In this document: piece by piece, positions 48,501 to 55,340 of the stretch
Layout of the letters: each line of letters opens with the position of its first letter
Numbering within the stretch: position 1 is the first letter of the stretch
NCBI RefSeq assembly: GCF_013304385.1
Contig: NZ_JAAITU010000014.1
Span: 19,215 to 83,214, forward strand
DNA from: Blautia glucerasea
GTDB taxonomy: Bacteria; Bacillota; Clostridia; Lachnospirales; Lachnospiraceae
Direction of reading: 5' to 3'
DNA: 64,000 bases
Program-made: the position numbers and the translations under genes
The notes under the pieces: model-generated
What the model was told of the DNA's origin: nothing
Database searches by the model: none
What the model saw: only the letters and a program-made list of their open reading frames with translations

Positions 48501-50897
48501 AGTAAACGGCTTGGATTGAGCCAGAAATCCCTGTTCGTTGTGCCGAATCACTTGACCTTACAGTGGGCAAACGAGTTCCTGCACCTCTATCCGAGTGCCA
48601 AGCTCCTTGTTGCCACCAAGAAGGATTTTGAAACAGCAAACCGTAAGAAGTTCTGCGCTCGTATCGCAACGGGTGACTATGATGCAGTCATCATCGGTCA
48701 CAGCCAGTTTGAAAAAATCCCGCTTTCTGCCGAACGACAGGAACGGCAGCTGCGGGAGCAGATTGATGAGATCGAGGGTGCGATTGCGGAGCTGAAATGG
48801 CAGCGTGGCGAAAACTTCACGATCAAGCAGATGGAGAAAACACGAAAATCATTGGAAGCCAGACTGGACAAGCTCCTTGCCGCTGACAAGAAAGATGATG
48901 TCATTACCTTTGAGCAGTTGGGTGTAGACCGGCTGTTTGTGGACGAAAGCCATGCGTTCAAGAATTTGTTCCTCTACACAAAAATGCGAAATGTGGCAGG
49001 TCTGTCCACCTCCGAAGCCCAGAAATCTTCGGATATGTTTATGAAGTGCCGCTATATGGATGAGCTGACCGGCGGGCGTGGTGTGATCTTTGCAACCGGT
49101 ACTCCAGTAAGTAACTCGATGACCGAGCTTTATACGGTCATGCGCTATCTCCAGTACAGTACGCTCCAGCAAAAGAACCTGACCCATTTTGATTCCTGGG
49201 CATCGACCTTCGGAGAAACAACAACTGCGATTGAGCTTGCACCGGAGGGAACCGGCTATCGTGCCAGAACCCGATTTGCGAAGTTCTTCAACCTGCCTGA
49301 ACTGATGAATATGTTCAAGGAGGTTGCCGACATCAAGACCTCTGACCAGTTGCATCTCCCTGTTCCCGAAGCAAAGTTTGAAACGGTTGTGGTTCAGCCC
49401 TCTGAGTACCAGAAGGATATGGTGGCTTCCCTTTCAGAGAGAGCAGCAGATGTTCATGCCGGTATTGTAGACCCGTCCGTCGATAATATGCTCAAGATTA
49501 CCAGCGACGGACGAAAATTGGGACTGGATCAGCGGCTAATGAACACCCTGTTACCCGATGACCCTGACAGCAAGCTCAATGCCTGCGTGGGAAATATCCT
49601 GCGTATCTGGCAGGACGGTCAGGCTGACAAATTGACCCAGTTGGTGTTCTGCGACCTTAGCACACCGAAAAATGATGGAACCTTCAATGTCTATGATGAT
49701 GTCAAAACCAAGCTGATTGCAAACGGTGTGCCTGCGGAAGAAGTTGCCTTTATCCATGATGCAGATACCGAGGCAAAGAAAAAAGACCTCTTTGCCAAGG
49801 TTCGTACCGGGCAGGTGCGAGTGCTTCTTGGCAGTACGCAAAAGATGGGTGCAGGAACCAACGTCCAGGACAAATTGGTGGCAGTTCACCACTTGGATGT
49901 GGGTTGGCGTCCGTCTGATATGACCCAGAGAAACGGTCGTATCATCCGTCAGGGCAACCGGAACAAAGAGGTTCAGGTGTATCAGTATGTGACCGAGGGA
50001 ACCTTCGATGCCTACCTGTATCAGACCTTGGAAAACAAGCAGAAGTTTATTTCTCAGATTATGACCTCCAAATCACCGGTTCGCTCCTGTGACGATGTGG
50101 ATGAGCAGGCGCTGTCCTATGCGGAGATCAAGGCGCTGTGTGCCGGCAATCCGCTTATCAAGGAAAAGATGGACTTGGACATTGATGTGGCAAGGCTGAA
50201 GGTGCTGAAAGCTGACCACCAGAGCCAGCAGTACCGTATGGAAGATAAGCTTCTGAAATACTTCCCGGCTGAGATTGAAAAGCAGACAGGCTATATTCAT
50301 GGCTTTGAAGCTGATATTAAAACCGTGGAAGCACACCCGCAGATTGCCGATGGCTTTTGCGGCATGGAAATCATGGGCAAAGCCTACACCGAAAAGGCAG
50401 ATGCCGGTGAAATCCTCCTTGCGGCTTGTAAGGACACGAAAAGTGCCGATCCGGTTCCTCTTGGCAGTTACCGTGGCTTTCAGATGGAGCTTTCGTTTGA
50501 CAGTTTCCGGAACGAGTTCGATGTGACCCTGAAGGGCGCTGTGAGCCACAGAGTAGCCCTTGGAACGGACGCACGAGGAAATATCACCCGACTGGACAAT
50601 GCCCTTGCAGGCATCCTTGAGCGCTTAGAACGAGCCAATGAGCAGTTGAATAATCTCTACAATCAGCAGGAAGCAGCCAAGGCGGAGGTTGGAAAACCGT
50701 TCCCGCAGGAAGCAGAGCTGACAGCCAAAAGTCAGCGACTGGCAGAACTGGATGCAGCCCTGAATATGGAGGACTCTGTGGAAAATCGTGACGAAAGAAG
50801 CGAGTCAGAGCGTCCTTCTGTGTTGGCTGATCTGAAATCCAAAGCGGAGCATATCCCGCCTGCAAAATACTCTGAAACCCGTGAGGAGGTGTTGTAA
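42567..50897 (+). CDS. Giant DNA methylase/SNF2-like helicase protein
   Basis: 2776 residues. N-terminal domain (1-200) MNAKERFYSGLAKETIGKIT...YPEQVMIYAQRPNATFC is shared with anti-restriction/LtrC-like proteins. A low-complexity linker (about 260-375) overlaps tnpV in another frame. The central region has an N6-adenine methylase-like domain with LEPAMGIGNFF (about 1287) and GNVPFG (about 1350) in the NPPF position. The C-terminal helicase has HEVGAGKTFEMAA (about 1958), VDESHAFKN (about 2124) and TQRNGRIIRQGN (about 2453). One such giant gene is typical of this family. Suggested roles are anti-restriction and DNA processing during transfer. The N-to-V change in NPPF may mean an inactive methylase. 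Confidence 0.85.
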   Translation: MNAKERFYSGLAKETIGKITSNTDNWTSFLRTMSRNYEFTYPEQVMIYAQRPNATFCKPYEDWNAENYRRYVKRGSTGIALFVMNRDKPYLRYVFDVADTGVRRSSPELKPWEVTPENRSYVMEAMERTFGVAADGVLEAQLEDIASALAAEYWDDYKKQFLDIVANSFLEEYDELNIEVAFKNAVANSVSYTMYCRFVESPDNYFEHEDFQKVFDFNTRQTVNALGTAVNAISTRMFQEIEKAIGEHEQIKATERSTDYERDDLQTGRRLSDSEPSVGERGRETSGQVRQDASSIFGTEQSDAPERHDSDGEPVPAPVGDRGNSESQSGVSDGAVPEGQPRTGQGNAADGVGAAHEQPESTGGGSRDDGAYQQLSLNLFLSENEQISFIDRAESFTPSAFSFAQEEIDHFLLLGSNTDEARKVVALEYMKQKPLEEIVQTLKQVYHGGYGLKEDSGNICAWYAEDGIHLAKGSSAIDSPRAQIVSWETVAERIGELLENGRFATNVELVEASGYERQKLAESLWHLYHDLSEEARSSNYLAILHQEPFRGFPDETADLAEKLDDPRFHATLVQQYSEFRKTLAENPDLLRFHYHKLNLIQKQLYELNMPLREYQTDMMQMPLVRQFITDDEVNADLTRGSGFSGGKARIYNYWQENHSAKEKMDFLKHEYGTGGHSHACSGATHSGQDHDAKGVAYTKSGCDKLQMSWAQVVQRIDGLIRKGRYLSPEEEAERQAIEEAKTDPLEDVYDRFAVIDTEDGEYAIWDNQTDDYYVDPEGVTEYFTDEWLANDYLEEVRQSVAAMESVQPEAPVAEPAEVVEASASEEPKWNYQVGDTVYLDDTAFRVEQITDREVQLRDPTLAYPIFRAENRENFERMLSQDERNHAVRVDAQTEEKPVTEDFLGKTEPRDYTPEYQLLDRLRMDCEYFLGAGQHSEKHLWAGNRHAQIAKMRELYEMIPDKPEWLTPEMINSYEERMAPRYLVAAYHHFENGFDDKLDYYTLEEAEKAAQGYVDGTMEDDGFKYDGAAVYDQQEHKCIRIYGDYPDEKAHAQVRASAEPEQQEPEHFIDHFYVAEDIQKRGALDIKEYSSFDDALRAYYALPDTQRKALGAMNTRDLPGSLDFVQCVDGKDTIIQDYAQVDGWQNAEVMDIIAQLEQSITTREIPPVPAVNFHITDDNIGEGGPKQKFARNIAAIETLFKLESENRNATTEEQEILSNYVGWGGLADAFDPDKGNWAKEYQTLKNLLSEDEYAAARASTLNAHYTSPTVIRSIYDAVGQMGFETGNILEPAMGIGNFFGMLPPEMQSSRLYGVELDSITGRIAQKLYPNAEIKVAGFETTDRRDFYDLAVGNVPFGNYKVSDKPYDKLGFSIHNYFFAKALDQVRPGGVVAFVTSRYTMDSKNSDARRYMAQRAELLGAIRLPNDAFKKNAGTEVVSDILFLQKRDHPIDIVPEWVNLDRTEEGHTMNSYFVAHPEMVLGDTVEESTAYGMDITVRPIEGMELSELLKEAVSHIQGTYQAVELPEADKGKEIETIPATPDVKNFSYTVVDGNVYFRENSLMRRVDLNEKAKDRVMGMVELRGIVNELIEYQLEDYPDEMITQKQAELNDAYDAFAAKNGLINNRANGQAFADDSSYYLLCSLENVDEDGNLKSKADMFTKRTIKPERRVTSVDTPSEALAISIGERGKVDLPFMAQLLGTPGEYDAIQAELRGVIFKDPMAPDAVEVGWQTADDYLSGDVRSKLRVAQMAADRDSSFHINVEALQKAQPKDLDASEIDVRLGATWIDADYIQQFMEETFETPYYLRRSIEVKFSELTAEWRINGKSSPNYNDVAAYVTYGTERANAYRILEETLNLKDIRIYDTIEDADGKQKRVLNKKETTLAQQKQQAIKDAFRDWIWRDPHRRETLSTKYNELFNSTRPREYDGSHIRFGGMNPDITLREHQRNAIAHVLYGGNTLLAHEVGAGKTFEMAASAMESKRLGLSQKSLFVVPNHLTLQWANEFLHLYPSAKLLVATKKDFETANRKKFCARIATGDYDAVIIGHSQFEKIPLSAERQERQLREQIDEIEGAIAELKWQRGENFTIKQMEKTRKSLEARLDKLLAADKKDDVITFEQLGVDRLFVDESHAFKNLFLYTKMRNVAGLSTSEAQKSSDMFMKCRYMDELTGGRGVIFATGTPVSNSMTELYTVMRYLQYSTLQQKNLTHFDSWASTFGETTTAIELAPEGTGYRARTRFAKFFNLPELMNMFKEVADIKTSDQLHLPVPEAKFETVVVQPSEYQKDMVASLSERAADVHAGIVDPSVDNMLKITSDGRKLGLDQRLMNTLLPDDPDSKLNACVGNILRIWQDGQADKLTQLVFCDLSTPKNDGTFNVYDDVKTKLIANGVPAEEVAFIHDADTEAKKKDLFAKVRTGQVRVLLGSTQKMGAGTNVQDKLVAVHHLDVGWRPSDMTQRNGRIIRQGNRNKEVQVYQYVTEGTFDAYLYQTLENKQKFISQIMTSKSPVRSCDDVDEQALSYAEIKALCAGNPLIKEKMDLDIDVARLKVLKADHQSQQYRMEDKLLKYFPAEIEKQTGYIHGFEADIKTVEAHPQIADGFCGMEIMGKAYTEKADAGEILLAACKDTKSADPVPLGSYRGFQMELSFDSFRNEFDVTLKGAVSHRVALGTDARGNITRLDNALAGILERLERANEQLNNLYNQQEAAKAEVGKPFPQEAELTAKSQRLAELDAALNMEDSVENRDERSESERPSVLADLKSKAEHIPPAKYSETREEVL
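43345..43692 (+). CDS. tnpV: TnpV family protein, nested in another frame inside the giant gene
   Basis: 115 residues starting MSEMTYRQAGDYQIPNLQLE at ATG 43345, with AAAGGAG 8 bp upstream. LGKYGRMRRAFLEQNNPMLLNDMILTESLFPHL and WVQHMNSLKAQAEEVVMTELI match the TnpV family of transposon-encoded proteins. It lies entirely within the giant gene, in the +1 frame relative to it. The overlapped part of the giant protein is low-complexity (S/E/G/D/Q-rich, no fold), so this frame is the one with family-like sequence. Confidence 0.75.
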   Translation: MSEMTYRQAGDYQIPNLQLENEGEKPLGKYGRMRRAFLEQNNPMLLNDMILTESLFPHLWEIEETAKARVEFLMEQYLKDSPAPDKETQQMAWVQHMNSLKAQAEEVVMTELINS

Positions 50898-51229
50898 TGG
50901 CAAAGCGAGATCAGGATGTTCATTTCCTTGCATCCAAGGAGGAGGTCGAGCGAATCCATGAGAAGATGGACGAGCTTGGCATCCGCAGCATGGGAGCCTA
51001 TCTGCGGAAAATGGCTCTGGATGGTTACTGTATCAGACTGGATTTGCAGGATGTGAAAGCCCTGGTTTCGCTCCTGCGAATCTGCTCCAACAACCTGAAC
51101 CAGTACGCAAAGCGAGCGAACGAAACAGGCAGCATCTATCGTGCTGACATTGAGGATTTGCAAAAACGGCTGGAGGAGATCTGGACGGACATGAGAGAAG
51201 TTCTTGTTCGCCTGTCCTCAATCCAGTAA
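50897..51229 (+). CDS. mobC: MobC-like relaxosome accessory protein
   Basis: 110 residues. A ribbon-helix-helix-like N-terminus (VHFLASKEEVERIHEKMDELGIRSMGAYLRKMALDGY) and the C-terminal LRICSNNLNQYAKRANETGSIY...DLQKRLEEIWTDMREVLVRLSSIQ match MobC. It binds near oriT and helps the relaxase. The ATG overlaps the giant gene's stop (TAATG). Confidence 0.88.
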   Translation: MAKRDQDVHFLASKEEVERIHEKMDELGIRSMGAYLRKMALDGYCIRLDLQDVKALVSLLRICSNNLNQYAKRANETGSIYRADIEDLQKRLEEIWTDMREVLVRLSSIQ

Positions 51230-51246
51230 TCCGACAACTTGTTGGG

Positions 51247-51278
51247 AAGTCGCAGTTTCGGCTGCGGCTTTTACATAA
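51247..51278 (+). terminator. Hairpin followed by TTTTACATAA
   Basis: AAGTCGCAG (51247-51255) pairs with CTGCGGCTT (51262-51270) around TTTCGG, then TTACATAAGG. A variant of the recurring hairpin/TTACATAG signal. Confidence 0.6.
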
Positions 51279-51290
51279 GGGTTGACATCA

Positions 51291-51319
51291 TTGCGTTATG
51301 GCAGATACCCTTGTACAAT
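51291..51319 (+). promoter_or_regulatory. Probable promoter upstream of small membrane protein and relaxase
   Basis: TTGCGT (51291-51296), 17 bp, TACAAT (51314-51319). A consensus TTGACA at 51282 is also present but 26 bp from TACAAT, which is too far. Confidence 0.45.
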
Positions 51320-51345
51320 ATAATTAAAAGAAAGGGGTTGAGCCT

Positions 51346-51630
51346 ATGAAGCTGGTATTGAAGATATTGGCACTGCCGGTGCTGTTCGTTGTAAAAGTGA
51401 TTTGCATTCTTGGAAATCTGCTTACAAATGTTGTGTCCTATGTAATTGGTTTATTGCTCTTGGTCATTGGCGGATCTGCGATTTACTGCATTGTAAAGGC
51501 TTTGTGGCAGTCCCTGCTTATTCTTGTGGTTCTTGGAATTGCGACAATAGCAGCGGTGTTCTTGCTCGTCTGGGCTGTTATGAAAGTCGAGAATATTGGA
51601 GAAAGTCTGGGAGCATTTATCAGGTCATAA
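51346..51630 (+). CDS. Small membrane protein of the mobilisation region
   Basis: 94 residues with three hydrophobic segments (LKILALPVLFVVKVICILG; VVSYVIGLLLLVIGGSAIYCIV; LLILVVLGIATIAAVFLLVWAVM). AAAGGGG precedes the ATG. Equivalent small membrane genes sit between mobC and relaxase in related elements. Function unknown. Confidence 0.7.
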   Translation: MKLVLKILALPVLFVVKVICILGNLLTNVVSYVIGLLLLVIGGSAIYCIVKALWQSLLILVVLGIATIAAVFLLVWAVMKVENIGESLGAFIRS

Positions 51631-51692
51631 GATAATATCAGAGAAAAGTCACCGACCGGTGGCTTTTTCTTTTTGGGAAGGAAGTGATGGGA

Positions 51693-53105
51693 ATGGCAGC
51701 GACAAGATTGATTGCACTCCATGTGAATAAGGGAAAGACGGTCGCTCAATGTTTGGCAGACAGAACCGACTACTCACAAAATGCCGCAAAAACCAATGAT
51801 GGCGAATTTATCAGTTCCTATGAGTGTGATCCAAAGACAGCAGATGAGGAATTTCTGCTTTCCAAACGGCAGTATCAGCATATTACCGGCAGACAGCAGA
51901 AGAACAATATCATCGCATACCAGATACGCCAGTCCTTTAAGCCGGGAGAAATCACCCCGGAAGAAGCGAACCAAGTCGGCTATGAAACAGCGATGCGATG
52001 GACAAAGGGAAAACACGCTTTCATCGTTGCGACCCACATCGACAAATCCCACATTCACAATCATATCATTTATAATTCGACCTCGCTGGATGCCACACGG
52101 AAATTCAAAAACTTCTTTCTTTCCGGTCTGGCGGTGCAAAGACTCAGTGATATGGTTTGCCTGGAACACGGGCTGTCCATTATTACACCGAAGCCGTATC
52201 GGGAGCGCCAGAAAAGAACTGTTTATCCCAAGAAGCGTACCCAGCGTGACGAATTATGTGATGCGATTGATGCGGTGCTGAAGCAGAAACCAAAGAGCTT
52301 TGATGGCTTTGTTCAGGCTCTGGCTGACATGGGATTTGAGTTCAAGGATGGAAAGCAGCCTGCGTTCAAGGGCGAGAATCAGAAGCGTTTCATTCGGCTG
52401 CGTTCCCTGGGCGAAGGATATAGCAAAGAGGAAATTCAAGCGGTTATCTCCGGCAAGAACCTGCACAAATCAAAAGGCGGCTCTGCCAAGGCTCCTGCCC
52501 CGAAGCAGTTCCAGATGCTGATTGATATTCAGGCAAAGATGGCCGAGGGCAAGACGGTCGGTTATGAAAAGTGGGCGAAGAAGTTCAACCGAAAAGAAGC
52601 TGCCCGAACGGTAATCCTACTGAAAGAAAAAGGCTTGGGCAACTACGACGATCTGACTGCTCATATTGAAAATCTGTCTGCCCGGTTCGATGCGCTTTCT
52701 GATTCTATCAAGGTCGCAGAGAAACGTATGGTTGAGGTTCAGGCGTTGCAGCAGCACATCAAAAATTATCGCAACACAAGGCAAATTTATATCGAGTACC
52801 GCAAGTCTGGATATAGCAAAAAATTCTTTGAAGAACACCGTCAGGAAATCACAATTCATAAAGCGGCGAAGCAAGCCTTTGATGAATTGCAGATTACAAA
52901 GCTCCCGTCCATGCAATCATTGTATGAGGAGTTTCATCAGCTGGCAGTCCAGAAAAAGCAGGACTACGCTGAGTACCGTCAGATCAGAAAAGAGAAAGAA
53001 GAACTGCTGATTGCCAAACGGACGGTTGAAACGATTTTGAATATCGACAGGCAGAAAGAGCAGGAAAAAGAGAAAGAGAAAGAGGAAAAGAAGAACTTCC
53101 GTTAA
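51693..53105 (+). CDS. Relaxase/mobilisation nuclease (MobA-type, MOBP)
   Basis: 470 residues from ATG 51693, 8 bp after AAGGAAG; ATG 51687 and GTG 51684 are less well spaced. The relaxase domain has TDYSQNAAKT near the N-terminus (likely catalytic Tyr) and the metal-binding HIDKSHIHNHIIYNST (about residues 115-130). A long coiled-coil C-terminus ends in an EKEKEKEEKK tract. It nicks at oriT and is led to the channel by the VirD4-like protein. Confidence 0.92.
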   Translation: MAATRLIALHVNKGKTVAQCLADRTDYSQNAAKTNDGEFISSYECDPKTADEEFLLSKRQYQHITGRQQKNNIIAYQIRQSFKPGEITPEEANQVGYETAMRWTKGKHAFIVATHIDKSHIHNHIIYNSTSLDATRKFKNFFLSGLAVQRLSDMVCLEHGLSIITPKPYRERQKRTVYPKKRTQRDELCDAIDAVLKQKPKSFDGFVQALADMGFEFKDGKQPAFKGENQKRFIRLRSLGEGYSKEEIQAVISGKNLHKSKGGSAKAPAPKQFQMLIDIQAKMAEGKTVGYEKWAKKFNRKEAARTVILLKEKGLGNYDDLTAHIENLSARFDALSDSIKVAEKRMVEVQALQQHIKNYRNTRQIYIEYRKSGYSKKFFEEHRQEITIHKAAKQAFDELQITKLPSMQSLYEEFHQLAVQKKQDYAEYRQIRKEKEELLIAKRTVETILNIDRQKEQEKEKEKEEKKNFR

Positions 53106-53111
53106 AGCAAA

Positions 53112-53161
53112 AAGCCACGGTCTGCACTCCCCAAAGGGTGCGGATCGTGGCTGCTTTTTTG
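53112..53161 (+). terminator. Strong terminator after relaxase
   Basis: AGCCACG and CTGCACTCCCC pair with GGGTGCGGA and CGTGGCT, loop AAA, followed by GCTTTTTTGC. Ends the mobilisation operon. Confidence 0.85.
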
Positions 53162-53219
53162 CTTTTCGATTTCGGTGCTTTCAACCATGGGCAAATTTTT
53201 ATTCTACTGTTCTTTGAGA

Positions 53220-53300
53220 AACGATTGAAAATCGTGTAGCCATCATCGGCAGATGATGTTCAAAGGGGATTGGGGATGCTTCCCCAACAAGCAAATTTGC
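53220..53300. other. Hairpin cluster downstream of relaxase, oriT candidate
   Basis: Within 80 bp: CGATT/AATCG around GAAA, CATCATC (53231-53237)/GATGATG (53242-53248), TTGGGGA (53270-53276)/TCCCCAA (53281-53287) with loop TGCT, and palindrome GCAAATTTGC (53291-53300). oriT regions of MOBP relaxases often neighbour the relaxase gene and carry such stems. No nick site could be identified. The gap 53162-53383 has no gene. Confidence 0.3.
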
Positions 53301-53383
53301 GAAGATTGCACCGAAGGGAAAATCGAGAAAATGAGTGAACCTGTACAGGTTTACACTGCTTGCCAATTTGTGAGATTATGAAT

Positions 53384-53941
53384 TTAGTATCGAGAATAGG
53401 GTACACCTAAATTTTGCAATGCTGCAACCCTATCATCGTTGCATGGATGAGTTGAGTATATTGCACTGAGAAAACCATCATGCGGAACATCTGAGATATG
53501 TTGGTCTAATACCGTCGCTAATTCAAGACCAAAACCAATTTTATAAGCAAATTCATCAGCCAGATACTCATTTTGTCTCATAGACCACATCAGAAAAAGC
53601 ATACAGAACTTTACCCATAACCAAGAAAGTGCTGTTGATATTCCTGCGAAAACTGCGGTAATTATAAAATCAATATATCCCTTTTCTCCGATTTTTACAA
53701 CGGCATTGTAGGACTTTCTATCTTTCGTTTTGATTCCTTTTACCAGGGTTTCTTTTCCCTCTAGTAATTCTTTTACATTTGTTTTGGTGAGTTTTTTCTT
53801 TCTAAAATGTTCAGCTAAAGTGAAGGTACATTCAGGATAATTTGAACAACCATAAAACGATTTTTTTAATACAATATTGTTGCCACACTTAGGACATTTT
53901 CCTACAAGGGGTCCCGAGCGCTTAGTGGGAATTTGTACCCC
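53384..53941 (-). pseudogene. Chimeric remnant: topoisomerase III C-terminus joined to M48 peptidase C-terminus
   Basis: A 185-codon open frame without a plausible start. Its first part (GKCPKCGNNIVLKKSFYGCS, then NYPECTF and TNVKELLEGKETLVKGIKTK) is the zinc-ribbon end of a topoisomerase III. After GYIDF it continues in frame into a hydrophobic stretch and RQNEYLADEFAYKIG...STHPCNDDRVAALQNLGV, the end of an M48/HtpX-type metallopeptidase. The HEXXH part is missing. It is in the same frame as the small gene upstream, separated by one stop. Looks like deletion scars on both sides. Confidence 0.65.
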
Positions 53942-53976
53942 TTATCGATACAAATTCCCCGTAGGCGCTAGGGACC
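53910..53976 (-). terminator. Large inverted repeat downstream of erm(B)
   Basis: Arms 53911-53937 and 53949-53975 (GTCCCGAGCGC... against ...GCGCTAGGGAC) pair over about 27 bp with a few mismatches around an 11-bp loop. No T run. Likely transcript-stabilising structure or element scar; this sequence often follows erm(B). Confidence 0.5.
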
Positions 53977-54073
53977 TCTTTAGCTCCTTGGAAGCTGTCA
54001 GTAGTATACCTAATAATTTATCTACATTCCCTTTAGTAACGTGTAACTTTCCAAATTTACAAAAGCGACTCAT
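53942..54073 (-). CDS. Small protein downstream of erm(B)
   Basis: 43 residues, MSRFCKFGKLHVTKGNVDKL... The ribosome site GGGAGGAAAT overlaps the erm(B) stop codon, suggesting coupling. This short frame is commonly found behind erm(B). Function unknown. Its stop lies in the loop of the large inverted repeat. Confidence 0.5.
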   Translation of the reverse strand: MSRFCKFGKLHVTKGNVDKLLGILLTASKELKRSLAPTGNLYR

Positions 54074-54077
54074 AGAA

Positions 54078-54815
54078 TTATTTCCTCCCGTTAAATAATA
54101 GATAACTATTAAAAATAGACAATACTTGCTCATAAGTAACGGTACTTAAATTGTTTACTTTGGCGTGTTTCATTGCTTGATGAAACTGATTTTTAGTAAA
54201 CAGTTGACGATATTCTCGATTGACCCATTTTGAAACAAAGTACGTATATAGCTTCCAATATTTATCTGGAACATCTGTGGTATGGCGGGTAAGTTTTATT
54301 AAGACACTGTTTACTTTTGGTTTAGGATGAAAGCATTCCGCTGGCAGCTTAAGCAATTGCTGAATCGAGACTTGAGTGTGCAAGAGCAACCCTAGTGTTC
54401 GGTGAATATCCAAGGTACGCTTGTAGAATCCTTCTTCAACAATCAGATAGATGTCAGACGCATGGCTTTCAAAAACCACTTTTTTAATAATTTGTGTGCT
54501 TAAATGGTAAGGAATACTCCCAACAATTTTATACCTCTGTTTGTTAGGGAATTGAAACTGTAGAATATCTTGGTGAATTAAAGTGACACGAGTATTCAGT
54601 TTTAATTTTTCTGACGATAAGTTGAATAGATGACTGTCTAATTCAATAGACGTTACCTGTTTACTTATTTTAGCCAGTTTCGTCGTTAAATGCCCTTTAC
54701 CTGTTCCAATTTCGTAAACGGTATCGGTTTCTTTTAAATTCAATTGTTTTATTATTTGGTTGAGTACTTTTTCACTCGTTAAAAAGTTTTGAGAATATTT
54801 TATATTTTTGTTCAT
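54078..54815 (-). CDS. erm(B): 23S rRNA (adenine(2058)-N6)-methyltransferase Erm(B)
   Basis: 245 residues, full length for Erm(B). It starts [20 protein letters not shown] and ends [16 protein letters not shown]-binding motif I is [16 protein letters not shown] (about residues 34-49). Motif IV reads VGSIPYHL, Ser replacing the Asn found in some Erm(B) versions, and ESHAS replaces ESRAS; both are recalled as known allele differences. Dimethylation of A2058 gives macrolide-lincosamide-streptogramin B resistance. AGAAGGAGTG precedes the start. No leader peptide is encoded upstream. Confidence 0.97.
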
Positions 54816-54903
54816 GTAATCACTCCTTCTTAATTACAAATTTTTAGCATCTAATTTAACTTCAATTCCTATTATACAAAATTTTAAGATACTGCACTAT
54901 CAA
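54816..54903 (-). promoter_or_regulatory. Short leaderless erm(B) promoter region
   Basis: On the minus strand TATAAT (54871-54876) lies 55 bp before the start codon. TTGATA (54898-54903) is the nearest -35-like hexamer, though the 21-bp spacer is long. There is no open frame for the Erm(B) leader peptide and no attenuator stems between promoter and gene. Confidence 0.6.
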
Positions 54904-54922
54904 CACACTCTTAAGTTTGCTT

Positions 54923-55240
54923 CTAAGTCTTATTTCCATAACTTCTTTCATTTGGGAATAATTCAAGCTGGCGAATCATATAATGTGTACTTGGAATGTA
55001 ATCAAAATAAAACAATAGTGCTAGATATAAACTCCATGGAATTGGGCGTGTCCGATTTTCGTAGGCACTATAAGTTTGTCGTGAAATACCAACAGCCGAA
55101 GCAATTTCTTCTTGTGATGCACCAACTTTTCCTCTGAGTGCGGGTAACTCAATCGCCAATTGAGTGGCCAAGTTCTCTTTCTCATCTTTACTAAAATTCC
55201 AAAACTGCTTATAAGCATCTCGCCCTACAAATTGAATCAA
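54923..55240 (-). CDS. HTH (XRE-like) regulator next to erm(B)
   Basis: 105 residues from a TTG start at 55240 after AGGAGGAGATTTA. HTH region GASQEEIASAVGISRQTYSAYENRTRPIPWS (about residues 39-69). An upstream in-frame ATG at 55339 would put the integrase terminator and the 25-bp palindrome inside the gene, so it is not preferred. It could control erm(B) or the neighbouring integrase. Confidence 0.65.
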   Translation of the reverse strand: MIQFVGRDAYKQFWNFSKDEKENLATQLAIELPALRGKVGASQEEIASAVGISRQTYSAYENRTRPIPWSLYLALLFYFDYIPSTHYMIRQLELFPNERSYGNKT

Positions 55241-55264
55241 TAAATCTCCTCCTGGGTATACTCT

Positions 55265-55289
55265 TTCGTAGAGTACATTACTCCACGAA
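55265..55289 (-). repeat. 25-bp near-palindrome, copy A (inverted relative to copy B)
   Basis: On the minus strand it reads TTCGTGGAGTA-ATG-TACTCTACGAA, identical over all 25 bases to the plus strand at 56652-56676, including the single asymmetric pair. The two copies flank the integrase gene as inverted repeats 1.36 kb apart. Confidence 0.85.
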
Positions 55290-55334
55290 AAAACACCGCC
55301 AAACACTGAAAACTCAGCATTATTTGACGGTGTT
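55286..55334 (-). terminator. Terminator after the nested integrase
   Basis: AACACCG-CAAA (minus strand from 55334) pairs with TTTG-CGGTGTT (to 55292) and is followed by TTTTTT. Confidence 0.7.
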
Positions 55335-55340
55335 GACAAT

